Below are positions 38,847-50,501 of a stretch of DNA of 64,000 nt, piece by piece. The stretch covers positions 9,847,801 to 9,911,800 of the forward strand of contig OX243819.1 of NCBI GenBank assembly GCA_945859605.1, read 5' to 3'. Source of the DNA: Lumbricus rubellus (Eukaryota > Annelida > Clitellata > Crassiclitellata > Lumbricidae). Position numbers and translations under genes: made by a program. The notes below the pieces were generated by a model. It was not told the DNA's origin. It did not search any database and was given only the letters and a program-made list of their open reading frames with translations. Each line of letters opens with the position of its first letter. Positions within the stretch are counted from its first letter, which is position 1.

Positions 38847-38850
38847 TATA

Positions 38851-39230
38851 CACCGTGGTTAAAAAAAACTAGGCCAAATTGTTTTGCATATATCTTTAAT
38901 ACCTAATGACATATCAAGCCAAAATGTTCCATATAATTAGAGAATTGGACTAAGAATATGATTCCAAAATTTCATGGGATAAAGTTGAACGGATAAAAAG
39001 ATATGAATATTTAAACTTCATTTGCCGAAATTTCAGTTTACAAGCAATTTTCTGTCAGATTCGATAAAATGTTTCCTTATTATCTCCAATGCCTGATGAT
39101 TAATCATTCTACAATTTTCCAGCTATGTAGGGAATTGAACTAACAACATGACCCCAACAGTGTGGTTTGATTATTTAATTAAATAACATGCTCAAAATGT
39201 CCTCCTCCTGCTTGCACGCAAGCCTGCACC
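38851..39230. mobile_element. Truncated mariner-like element
   Basis: Begins CACCGTGGTTAAAAAAAACT after TA and matches the inverted repeat of 17316-18316 for about 230 bp. It then reads antisense into the transposase end (inverse of ACVQAGGGHFEH) and stops near 39227. The other end is absent. It starts directly at the right TATA of the Ginger-type element. Confidence 0.75.
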
Positions 39231-40195
39231 ACAAAAGTAAACAAGGATTGCGGTTATTAAAAGATAATAAGTTCTTATGTAGACTATAACTTCGCCTCTA
39301 CTGTGGTTTAGAACATACAACTGAAGAAGTTATTATACTGCCACGGATGATTTAACAACTTTAATGCGTGAGAATCAGTAGTTAACGAGAGTCAAATCAT
39401 ACGTAATTCAATTCGGCATGATGTTCCATAAATGTTTCTAGACCAGTACCAGAACAGTTCTGGCGTCGTCATCATAATATTATGTTAAGCTGACGATTCC
39501 AGAAAGAAGAAATGAATAATAATTATGAACAATTCACACTATACTGAACTGCGAATTGAAGAAAAAAATAACAGGTGTCAAACACTGATGCACGTAAAGT
39601 TTTTTGGTTGGCAATGTAGAAGTACATGTAACTATGGGATCCAAATAGAGACTAGGGGTTGAAGCCCTCTCGCAATTCTCACCTTGACTCTACCCAGTTT
39701 TCGGAAAATTCCAGTCGGCTGCAGAGTATGATGTTACCGAACAAAAGCAGCGTCGTCTTTCAGATGCATGCCATTGTTGTATTCAGGGAATATTTTCCCC
39801 ATTGCAGAAGCGCCAGGTGCAGCACCCATTTCCGAGAGCCCAACAAGGAGCTGTGAAAAAACGATACACAAACAAAAGGTACGTATTGAGACGCATGAAT
39901 GCTGAGAAGCTATAGGCCTAATATAGTATATTATCCGTTCTTAGTTATTGAAACAGCTATTAGCAGCAGCCGGTGTAAAATTTGGGAGGGTCCCATCCAA
40001 AGTTTCACACTCGAAATTAAATTTTAAAACTAACCTATTTCAATTTTTATTATTTTTCCCCGTTTGGCTCTGTTATTATGCTAAGATTTTTTCTATTTCT
40101 TCAGGCTGCTAGAGTACTAAACAAAATGTAAGCTTATCGTTAAACATCGTTTCCTCTCTTGTAGGCTATTATGAATTATAACCATCCACACTGAA
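39231..40195. other. Unassigned sequence with one candidate exon
   Basis: 39808-39878 on the plus strand is bounded by ttttccccattgcag and AAAAG|GTACGT and is open in two frames. It lies about 320 bp left of the segment duplicated from 1-210, so it could be a copied upstream exon of the membrane-protein locus. Nothing else was recognised. Confidence 0.3.
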
Positions 40196-40430
40196 ATTCT
40201 ATCAAACAGTTGGGTTATTAAATTTTGACTAAAAACGAAACCATTATTTTAATAAATTGGTAGACTGTAACGTGAAGCGACTCAAATTTTGGTTAGGGGC
40301 TTAGGGCCTACTACGGTTAGCCTAGTCTAAAAGAAGAATAAAAAATTCAAAAATGCTGAAATGTTAGCCTGGGCGAATACCATTGGGAGAATTCTCTCGC
40401 GCAAAAGTTATTGAGATGCCTTCGTTCAAG
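40196..40430. repeat. Copy of segment 1-210
   Basis: See 1-210. Both copies end at gagatgccttcgttc. A 61-codon minus-strand ORF at 40532-40347 begins with a hydrophobic stretch, MIIAGLVVASD, but overlaps this repeat and has no support. Confidence 0.7.
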
Positions 40431-40590
40431 AATTCTTTTGTAAAGTAACTCGCATAGCCTACTACCAGTTTCCGAAGTGCCTCCCTGCTCGTTGTCGATA
40501 TCCGAAGCCACCACCAACCCAGCAATGATCAAACTGAATTCAATAATCTGTCACCAAGCTTGGTGAAGTCATCGAGCTCCTGCGCAGTCT

Positions 40591-41538
40591 GGGGGGAAGA
40601 CGGAGTAATTTCGGCCATTTTTCTAATTTTTTTTAATAAATTGCAAATGGTTGACTGCTAAAATTAAGCAAAATTACAACTAAATAAAGTAAGATATGGA
40701 CAATATACTGAAAGGTTACTTTTTGGGCTTGAGAAAAATATTTGCTTGGAAAAAATTATTTTTAAAGTGATATTTTGGCCGGATTTACCCCGGCATACGG
40801 GTAAATTCGGCCAGCACAGCTAAATTGATTTTCACAACCAACCGGACGAGATAATAATGCACAAATGTATTAGGCGATATCACTGATGCGCTAGTATGAA
40901 GTAACACAAAAGTTTTTATTATTATCTTTAAAATATTTTTTTATATAACGATTGGCCTTTCCTGGACTTCTTTCGTCCAGTTGCATGCTTGCCTTTCTTC
41001 TGGGAATTTCTTGGCATATAATTTAGAGCACCAAATGACTCAATATAATTATATTTTAAATTAAAACTGAGTATATTGGTGAAAAATATAAAGTCACTAT
41101 ATTAACACTGGTACTATGTACCATTTCTAACATCTCGGGGGTAAATCCGTTCACATGGCCAAATTTACCCCCGACCCATCCACCCTCCATAATAGCCGTA
41201 ACGAGAAGGGCCGTTATTTTGGACAATCGATTTGGATAACCAAATTGACAAAAAATATTGTGGTTTGCAGAATAAAAAGCAAATAACCGACATTTGAACC
41301 AGAATACCTTCATTTCTTAGCTGTTATTGGAGACAGCATAGAGAAGTCGATTTGGCTCGAACTCGTTTTTTCGCATTTAGCGAATTATACTCACATAAAA
41401 ACAAAACTATCTCGATAAACATACGTAATATGATATTGTGAACTAGATGGTAGCATTGAAATCTTCCCTTGCCCTCTGGTTCTCTTGAAATCACCCTGGC
41501 CGAATTTACCCCGTGGCCGGTATTACCCCGTCTTCCCC
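40591..41538. mobile_element. DNA element with ggggaagacgg.gtaat ends, about 950 bp
   Basis: Left end ggggggaagacggagtaatt and right end (minus strand) TAGGGGAAGACGGGGTAATA are inverted repeats. The motif taaattcggcc or taccccg recurs inside (40785-40820, 41138-41175). No transposase was identified. The ends resemble those of 22427-23153. Confidence 0.6.
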
Positions 41539-41544
41539 TATAAT

Positions 41545-43010
41545 CCATTCCTGAGTTACCGTTGTATAGGCTATGTGGATTTGATCATTTGAATACATAC
41601 TGAATAATTATTCTTAAAGTAAAAAATTGACCTGACTGCGGGGCCTCTCTACAGCCGGGGCCCCGTGCACTGCACAGGCTGCACGACCTATTGGTACGCC
41701 ACTGCTCCCATGTCTGATGTGGTCATCGGTGCAAGCACGCTCTCCGCAAGAACAAATTCGAGAACTTTTTGCATTTTGGCGGTCTTACACGTTCTTCTCG
41801 TGCTTGACGCTTAGCAGCACCACTTAAATAAGACTTAGGCATAACTGAGGCGACAGAAAGAGAGTGCCGTTCGAGAATTAAAAAGTATACAATTTCCAAG
41901 TAAACAAAAAAATTACTGAGTGTGTAATGTGTACGCTGTACATAGGCCCTATAGGTTTGAATACATGCCGAATATCGTTAGTACAACAATTGACTCTGAC
42001 CTCGTGGGGCCCTTGTAAAGCCCTTGGAAACTGCACAACCTGCACAACCTATTGCTACGCCACTGTCTGGTGAAGTCTCTTCGATATGTCTTCCGTCTTT
42101 ATTCTCGATAATGGCTGCTTTTAATTCCGCCAATAAATTGCCAGTCTATGAGCAGAAATCCAGAATAAATCAACGATGCACTATCGAGCGACGAGTTTAG
42201 ATAATAATATTACATTAGATTAGAATAATTAGCCCACAGTTTAGACATGTATTCGATTATTGATTAGACTGACCGCCTATAGATCCTCAGCCCACATACT
42301 TTTTAAAATTGTCGACTCAATTGGCTATTATTTTGTTTATTTCTACTGCATCTAGGCCTAATCAGTTACAATAATTGTATCAAATAAATGGCCAATAGCC
42401 CAATAAGTAGCCTATACGTGGTAGGCCTATGCAATAGCAATATAGGTTATATTATGTGCACACACCTCTCGAGCTCTTTTCAATGGAGATAAATGGAACC
42501 TGCATTGGAATTGGCTGACAAATTTGTCCGCGCAGTTAGGCCTATGGTCTTACACGGAATCATTCAAGTATGCTGGTTCTACAACTTCACTCTTTTGGGC
42601 GCTGTAGAAATCTTGAGATGTTACGATTAAGCCGACGATAAAAGTAATAATGGTTATATTAGGTAACATTGGCGGACAAGAAAATGACAATTAGAAAGTT
42701 CGGTCTTTAGTTTAAGTTAAGCATGCGGCAGACACAGGACTGTGGGTATGTGGGAAAGTGCTAAGGTAAATCTGGCAAAAATGGATGAGTCAACTGGCAG
42801 ATTTGTTTCAGAGTTTCGCTCGAAATAACCATAGCCGCTTAGATTCGAGTTATGCAGGCGATTTCTACAGCGAGAGACGAGAAAGCAACGAGTTTCAGAT
42901 GCAACATTTAGGCTACCTTATGTATTCAATGTCGTGATGATAAAATTTAGCGATGTTATTGGGCCTAATTAAAATTTCTCAGGAAAATTGTGATGTCGAA
43001 CGATAAGTAG
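41545..43010. other. Unit 4 intron/3' side, no exons found
   Basis: Two fragments ending attggtacgccactg (about 41703) and attgctacgccactg (about 42064) look like one-sided hAT MITE ends. No homologue of the family's middle or last exon was found, so the 3' half of unit 4 is either lost or too diverged to see. Confidence 0.4.
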
Positions 43011-43016
43011 GCCTAC

Positions 43017-43155
43017 TGCAATCCCCTGAGTCGAATCATTTCCGGCTTCTTTTTCTTCTGATGTCACAGAAATCGCCAAAGTGATGACAAGAAGAAGAAC
43101 GACGATCAGCAGACGACCAGCGAACGGATTCCATGATAAACAACTCATCCTCAGT
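43017..43155 (-). CDS. Signal-peptide exon of unit 4
   Basis: The acceptor aacattgaag and ATG context are the same as in unit 3. The first 30 residues are almost the same as unit 3 (V to A at 10, I to V at 16, T to A at 25), while the following residues differ completely except for the initial EE. Confidence 0.65.
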
Positions 43156-45650
43156 CTTCAATGTTGCAAACACTGACAAGTTACTGAAGCAAAATAAAAT
43201 ACAGAGAGTTTCGTGAATAACAGAGGAGTTCTCTGTTAGTGCATTTTGTCTGTGAAGACCTGTTTTCTTATTCGATTAAGTTTGGGCTATGCTGATTGTG
43301 TTTTTATGAATAATGGTCCAGTAAATTTCATGCAATAAATCCATTGGATGTGTATAATTGTATATGACCATTCATCCAAGATTGGTTCAAGCGTAGCCTA
43401 ATAAGTAACCTCAAGATTTCGACAAAACCCCGCAAAAGCAATCGCGGCAACAATTGAGTTTAATCACAGACGCTTATTTAAAAATTGCTATGCATGGTCA
43501 AAATCAAACGACTTGCAATCTGCGTTAGAATCGCTGCAAGTGAACCTCAAAAAGCTTCATGGCTTCTTCAGAAAAGCAGCGCTAGTAAAGACAGTGCTAT
43601 CTAATACAATCCGGGATCTAGCCTACATCTCTTGTGTTAAATGATTTATCTTCTAATAATTATTATTGTTTCGGCTTCTCTTGAGTCTTATCCAGAATCT
43701 AGATCTACAGATTTCATCAAAATATTATGTTGTGAAATTCTGCAACTGCAATCGCTCCAATCCACTTAAAAGATCTTATCAGCTTCAGGCTTAGCCTAAT
43801 TTTATATAATTGCGCAGGAGCTGTCGCATTCAGGGCTGCACTGTTAAATTTGGAGGTGAGTACACGCTGACCGGGAGAAAAACCGACCTTTTGGGGCCGA
43901 AATTTCTGACGACCTTTTTTTGATCATCCGGCCAAAATCTCGGTAAAATTTCCTCAATTTGCCGTCCGAAAATGCTGATGACCCTTTTTTAGTCATTCGC
44001 TTTGAAATACATCTTAAGCAGCCGCATGCACCCTGATTTACTAGCGTGTACGGTGTACCCTGCCTTTTTTACCCGCGTAGCCTATACCCTACTTTTCGGG
44101 TGGTGAGTATACGATGCCCTTTTCCCCCGGAGGTGAGTATAAGCCTACGCCGTATACCCGCGCACACCATTGATTACAGCCCTGATCATGTTCCATTGTT
44201 TAAAACCAGTGTCATTCAGACAGTTCAGACAGGTGACCGGTGACAGGCTTAAAAACAAACACGCAAAAGAAACTTACGTATATCCAGCTGTAGTCAAGGC
44301 TTCTAGAGTAGAGTTCTTGGATGCAATCGGTCCACAGCTCTTAATGTGGCTGTCTCTACGCCTGCAAGTCTTGAGACCGACAGACGACCGCCTTTTATTA
44401 TCATGGGCGGAGTTTATCAGGGGCTAGGGGGGCTAAGCCCCTCCAAGAAGGCCCAAATTCAACTTTTTAACCATGAAAATGGTATCCTTTTTCTGGGTTA
44501 GCCCTCCCAATAAGGCCTGGACTCGGGGTTAGCCCCCCCCCCAAGAACGGAAACCAAACTCCGCCCATGTTTATTATTAAATTTTATACACGACTGAATG
44601 CACCAGAGTGAACTGTAGGCCTACCCGTTCACCCTGACGTATTCAGTTCAGTCACATTTCTTGCCTACCACATTAAACAATTATATTCTCTCTCTCTCCT
44701 TAATTCCTCCTCTTCTTCGTCCTTCTTCTCCCGAATAATGGTTTTTGCAATATAATTTCAACCTTTAGTTAATTCATCGCATCTCATTTGGAAGCAAACA
44801 AAACTATTATAATCAGATTTGTCATTGTCAATTTTGATTCCAACTGAACCTATAGATAATATCTATAGGTTCAGTTGGAATCAAATGTCGTATATTATAC
44901 GCCCGTCCCAAGCCAGGATAAAGCAGGAGGTTCCGCGGTGGACTGCAATCCACCCGGCGGTTTTTACTCTGGTTCCTCTACTTGGGGTGGTGAATTTGGG
45001 TTTCTGGGAGCGGGAGAAGCGTCCGGTTTGGTGGTGTTTTGGGCGGACAGCAACCGGTCGCTGAGCCACCGAAGACACCCATGTGATGGGCCATTTTTTG
45101 GCGACCGTTTTTAGTCTTTCGGTCAATATCTCAGAAAAATATACCATTTTCGATACTAACAAAACTGATGACTTTTCTTGTATGCATGTACCAAAAACCC
45201 ATAAATTTTTCTGAGGGGGGATTGTTGCACATTGAGTTTTTTTGAGGGGGGATGCTAGGTATTTACAATTTTACATACATGCAACACCTCGCCAGGAGAA
45301 TTCATTCCTGGGGAACTCTTCCTAGAAACGTCTAGATTAAAAACTGCCGAACCGGGTAAAAAGTCACACATCAGAAACGACGCAACGATTGAACATATAG
45401 CCGAGGGCTAACATCAAACGCCATAGGCTAACACCTACATTGAAGTCCACTTGGGAGCCACGATTGGGCTTAGACCTACTGTATCAAGTACCAGCACACG
45501 TTTTTTGCGAATTAAAGCCTTTGAACTCCGAAAGGAGCAGAAACGAAACATGCGCAGTTTCTGTTTTATTGGGAGGGGGGGAGAATCGATGATACGATCG
45601 ATAAATTCACTGACAACGGCAAAGGTCTAGGCAATAAAATTATACATAGA
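43017..45650 (-). CDS. Tandem secreted-peptide gene, unit 4 (5' half only)
   Basis: Minus-strand unit. The TATAAAAT box is at 44581-44588 and non-coding exon 1 ends ATAC|GTAAGT at 44278/44277. The signal exon is 43155-43017 (ATG 43148) with 44 codons: MSCLSWNPFAG, the core LLIVVLLLVITLAISVTS and a polar end EEKEAGNDSTQGIA, then a GTAGGC donor as in unit 3. The signal exon is intact and differs from unit 3 mainly after the signal peptide. No downstream exons could be found. A 168-bp MITE has inserted between the TATA box and the expected start site. It is probably a partial or silenced copy, though an expressed gene with diverged 3' exons cannot be excluded. Confidence 0.5.
44278..44588 (-). 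promoter_or_regulatory. Unit 4 promoter split by a MITE
   Basis: The TATA box GTGTATAAAATTTAAT lies right of the MITE (44402-44569), and the conserved 5' UTR (aggcgtagagacagccacat) lies left of it. In unit 2 the same box and UTR are contiguous. The insertion pushes the box about 176 bp away from its original start site. Confidence 0.65.
44402..44569. mobile_element. hAT-type MITE, 168 bp, in unit 4 promoter
   Basis: Ends are catgggcggagttt and aactccgcccatg, with the perfect 8-bp duplication tttattat at 44394-44401 and 44570-44577. It is a close relative of 4602-4749. Confidence 0.88.
44833..44885. repeat. Perfect 25-bp inverted repeat with 3-base loop
   Basis: Positions 44833-44857 pair exactly with 44861-44885 around the loop aat. 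The arm contains ttccaactgaacctatag. Paralogous flanks at 21610 and 35865 carry only one arm, so it arose within this copy. Confidence 0.9.
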
Positions 45651-47402
45651 TACAGGCAGGGTCGGCCTTAACCAAAAAGGCGCCCTAGTCATTAGTCAAC
45701 GCATCCGTTTTGGCGCCCGAGACAAAGCATAGGTCTACATTTGGCGCTTTTAGATTCCCACTCAATTGTTCAGCCTACGCCAGAATCTAAAGATGAATTA
45801 ACCAGAGCTCAACTGAGTGACTTTATTAGTTTTTTTGATTAGTACACTGAAGGCTGGATAATACTCAATTTTGCGAAGAATGGCTAAAAGTAAAAAAGAA
45901 TAATGGAAACACACTTTTGTGGAAATGGCGCCCCTTTGATGAAAATGGCTCCCTCTAGAACTTGGTGCCCTGTGCAACTGCCTGCTTTGCTTATGCCTAG
46001 GCTTTATTTCAAGCCTTCATCTAGTAGCTACATTTTCCTCGATCGTCGTCCCTGCTAGAATATATTTATTTGAATCTGAATAAAGGGCGGGCTGCAATGT
46101 TGTACTGAGTGATTTTCAACCGGATTTCCCCGGAACCCATGACGTGGACGTCGGCCAGAGGTTCCGCGGTAGTTTGATGGAAATTATTTTTGGCGCCAAC
46201 TGAAATCCCAAAGGTATTAGCAGTGAATAGATTATCTCACAGCTTTCGGTCATTCTTGCTTAAAATAACATTATTACGTAAATGCATTGTTGTTTTATAT
46301 TATTATGCTAATGTTGTTTTGTATAATTATGTCGTCATAGATCATTACTTGTTATTCGGAGGGCACATGCTTTATATGGGAATCTATTGGCCTTTAAGCA
46401 TAGATTGCTTATATACTGTATGGTGCATTTCCATCAATCAAGTCGGACAATCACAAACAAAGCATTTTAATAATTGGTTTTAAACTATTTGGACTGTTCT
46501 GAACTAACAGAATCTGCTGAGCACTAGACCCACGACCTGTTTGATTTATTCTTCTTTTCATTCGTTCATTTTGAAAGTCAGTGGTTACATTTCTTATCCA
46601 GTGGTAGGGCCTATCCCCCTAGCGGATAATTCGAAATTTTGCAAATGAAAGCCTACGCCTTAAACCTTTAGAATCTTTAACCGACATACCTATGCTTATA
46701 CTCGCTATAAAAATATTTTGTTTTTCGGAAAATCGCATAAGATGTGCGAAAAAAATCATGCAAATGTGTGATTGCTGTGACATCAGCACTTTTCAGGTGC
46801 AGCGACGTATAACCAGCAAACGATGCTAAAATTCTCCAAATATGCTTAAGCCTATCGCCCCTCCCCCTATTTCTTCGTGTCACTCACAAAGCACATGGCG
46901 ATTGAACCCCAAATGATTTTTTATGCTGAAAACGAATCGTTATATGGGTCTGCATGCCTATAGGTTGACGTGACGTGTTTTATATCTACGATGCGTCCAG
47001 GATTTAAACCAGGCACAAAAATTCACAGAAAACTTGAGGAAGGATATAGCCTACTTTAGCAAAACTTGTCCATAACACTGATTCAGAATAGACCGTATTT
47101 TCATTTTTCAATATTCCGTCCATGATGGGTAGTTGGCGAAATTGATCAGAAATGCAGTTGTTCCCTGAACATGTTTTGTGCACTGGGCCTTCAGTTTTTT
47201 AAAGTTTTAAGGTATGCATTTGTAATGTGATAGACTGCACCAGAAGTGCAAGTAACGTACATTTAATCAAAATATTACTAGCCGACAGTTGTAACTTGTA
47301 GTTACAACTGTCGGCTAGGCTGTGTATATCTTGAAATACTAGACGGGTGAAACACGAGTGTTCCGCAGGATCTAGGACTATACTGATAGAAGGGCAATTG
47401 AC
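45651..47402. other. Unassigned repeat-rich sequence
   Basis: About 45655-45990 looks like a diverged hAT MITE (agggtcggccttaac near the left, gcttatgcctaggc near the right). A perfect 19-bp hairpin lies at 47278-47318. No gene was recognised. Confidence 0.35.
47278..47318. repeat. Perfect 19-bp hairpin
   Basis: 47278-47296 (ctagccgacagttgtaact) pairs with 47300-47318 across the 3-base loop tgt. It is not followed by a T-run and has no gene context. Confidence 0.85.
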
Positions 47403-47560
47403 ATGTGCGGAGTTTGGTTTCCGCTCTTGAGGTGGGAGGAGGGCTAATGCCTTCTTGGGGGGGGGCTAAGCCCGGAAAAAGATACTATTTTCGTGGTAAA
47501 AACGCTGAATCTGGGCCTTCTTGGAGGGGCTTAGTTCCCCCTAGCAGCTTTCTTACCATT
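47403..47560. mobile_element. Partial MITE of the catgggcggagttt family
   Basis: Reads catgtgcggagtttggtttc, then the ggcttagc-type arms found in 4602-4749, in opposite orientation. The far end is missing. Confidence 0.6.
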
Positions 47561-49203
47561 TTTCGCCCAATTTCATGTTTTTTATTATTGTGCTAGTGAA
47601 TGCATTCTATTATTTTTAAATTTTTTTCATTTTGGTGGGTGTTTTCATGGTTTTATTTCATGGCCTTTACACCATGTGCTAGTAAATGCGTTACATTATT
47701 TATTACATTCTCCATTGGGGGGTTCAAAACCCAAAACACCCCTAGCTATGGCCTTGTATAGGATATAATTAGGCCTATATACAATGCTATACATAATATG
47801 TGTATATAATATAAAAAGATTATATATGTATGTAGCCTATATGTTCATGAATGCTCAATGATCCTTACATCAATAAAACATTTCATGCTATTGGATGATG
47901 TATTGAAAATTTGGTTTTCCTGCCATCGACCTCAAGACGACCTTTATTCGCGCAGATATAGACTATAGCCTAGTTTGACAAGTGGATGACCACGCTGGAC
48001 GGCTGGAAACCCTTTTTCCCACGCAAGGAGACATACGGGACATACTCGGCTCCATAACAGAGGATCCGTAGCGAATTCCACGCACGCTCACCGGTCTTGC
48101 TTGATGCAATGCGGAATGGAGTAAACACTCACCAACGTTGTCACAGTGAGCAGGTTATATGGACGGAAGGCGGTTCCGTTTTGCCGTTTCGCTGACGGAA
48201 AACACAACTTCGGAATAGTGACCTATTGGATCACAGTGCGCACGTGACACGCTGCAGGACGCAAAATGGAACCCGGAGGTCCTATTTTGTACACGTGGGC
48301 GATGACGTACTTGCTTTTTCTTCACTTATAAATACAATTCCATGCTATGATGTTAAGTATGATCCTTGCAGCTCTGTCACGCCAAACACATCATACTATA
48401 AGCATCGGTTGAAGATGAATCCTAAATTTTTTTCGTCAGTTTCTATCGTTTTGTATCGAATCAATCTGACATAGCAAAGTAGAGTCTATGAGGTTTAGTT
48501 AGAGAAAGAGATATATAGAAAGAGAGTGATATATGTAACATATTATATATATATATAATATTATATATATACACATATGTACAGACAGACAGGAAGGCAG
48601 ACATACAGACAGACAGACAGGAAGGCAGACAGACAGACAGACAGACAGACAGGCAACACAGCTGGGAACGTAAAGGGCTTCCAGACACTTATTTTCCTAC
48701 ACTTTAAACACTCACCCAAACTATTAAGCATGTATTGTAGGCTATTATTAATGACGGAAATAATGCTTGACTTCATTTTCTTCTGCGTAGCCTAAGCCCC
48801 CTACTTGCTTAAATTCTTAAACCCTGTGTCATGCAATCCTAATCGAGGCTCACAAAGTCTAAAACGCTACAAAGCTAATTGCAGGGCCACAGCTTAATCA
48901 CGAGCGTTGCTTTCAATCAGAATTACGAAGTGAGGAGCGAGAGTTGTCTGATAGAGGACTGTTATATTGGGTTGGTCTTTAGATGAGAGAACATTGAAAC
49001 AGGGTGAGAGTCGATTTAGATCACAATTCGTTTGGTAATAATATTCCAACCAACATCAAGCAGAGAATCTATGTCCTCGGTATTCACACTGACTATAAAC
49101 TCAACATACTAGACACAAGAGGGCCAGAAGCGTTAATGCATAGTTTGTATACATAGACTAACGCGTGAGTATGTATACAACTATACATGCATGTAAGGCG
49201 ACA

Positions 49204-49240
<37 letters not shown>

Positions 49241-49673
49241 TACAGGCCGACACTGCATTCACGCAATGCGCCTCTGCGTTAAAAGGACACAGGTGACGAC
49301 GTTCTGTGTTTGAGCGTCGACTTGAGTGCTGCTGTCAAAGCGATCGCATTCTAAGCGTCACGCAAACCGTGTAGACATCTATGGCTAGGTTTTATGACGA
49401 CCGCTTTGGCAACTGTGTGTGTAGGCCTATATCGCTCTAGTTGTGTGCTTCTCTATCTGTCTGTTGTTTTTTGTATCTCTGTCTTATGTTTAGGCTATTT
49501 GTATCTCTATGTTTGTCTGAAATACAGATGCAAACTTTTTATACAAACTGCATAGGCCTAAGTAAAGTTACCTCTATCTGTCTGTGTCTAATTAATAATT
49601 TGTCTGCATGTCCCTCCATCTGGTTGTCTGTCTGGTTGCCCGTGTCCATGCATTTCAACGCAGTAGGCTAAAA
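47561..49673. other. Unassigned sequence with microsatellites
   Basis: Contains a (gaca)n run at 48580-48652 and an (at)n run at 49208-49233. No gene, RNA or classified element was recognised. Confidence 0.4.
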
Positions 49674-49681
49674 CATTCAGG

Positions 49682-50091
49682 CATGGGCGGAGACCTGGTC
49701 GGAGATTGGGGGTGGGGGGGACGAATGAGTGGCCAAAGGAAAGACGCGAGATTTTTTGACGGACGAAACTTTGTCAAGGAAACAAGGAAAAATTTCTACT
49801 TTCACCGCCAAAAAGTTTATGACCTGTTTTTAGTCATCTGGCTAAAAACATCAAGAAAAAATATGTCTATTTTCACCGACAAAAAAGTTATTGATTTTTT
49901 TTAGTAATCCAGTCCCAAAAAGTTAAGAAATGTATAAATGATGTGCATTTTCACAGCCAAAAAATGTCAATTACTTTTTTTCTCTTGACGCTCAACGATT
50001 GGGGGGGGGGGGGAAGGGACAATGCATGGGCCGGCCTCCAACACTTTTATTGGGGAGACCGTCCCCCCTGTCCCCCAGGTCTCCGCCCATG
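49682..50091. mobile_element. hAT-type MITE, 410 bp (catgggcggagacc family)
   Basis: Ends are catgggcggagacct and aggtctccgcccatg. The flanking 8-mers cattcagg (49674-49681) and catttagg (50092-50099) differ at one base, so it is somewhat older than its relatives. Confidence 0.82.
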
Positions 50092-50501
50092 CATTTAGGC
50101 CTATTTGACATGTTGCAAAAAAACTTAAAAGTTGCTTTGCTTGCAGAACTGTCGGTCTCACTTGATGTAATCATCATCGTTTATCTTTTCTTGTCGCATT
50201 TCTTCGTTGAATTACTCCTTATCGTCACACATCTTCGACCGCTTTCCATGGTGTTCTTGTACTGGCCTGATGGATTTTCGTTGAAACGATGGACTATATC
50301 CATCTCCATTTAAAAGTAATAGCCCGTAATATCCGACAACCTGAAGTATCGCGGATCTACATTTATTTCTATCGCTTAAATTAACTCGAACATAGATGTT
50401 CCCCAACGTTTGTGGTTTTATACGGAACTAGGCTATGGCCTAATCACGCGCGTAGCATATTCTAACATGTAGCGTGCTCAGCCGAATTGTATAGCCTAAT
50501 C

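Noticed and set aside
40347..40532. 61-codon ORF starting MIIAGLVVASD as another secreted-peptide exon
   Set aside because: It partly overlaps a duplicated repeat, lacks the LSWNP motif, and its upstream side is a DNA transposon.
48461..48795. ORFs rich in CLSVCLPVCL or RQTDRQ
   Set aside because: They are frames of the (gaca)n microsatellite.
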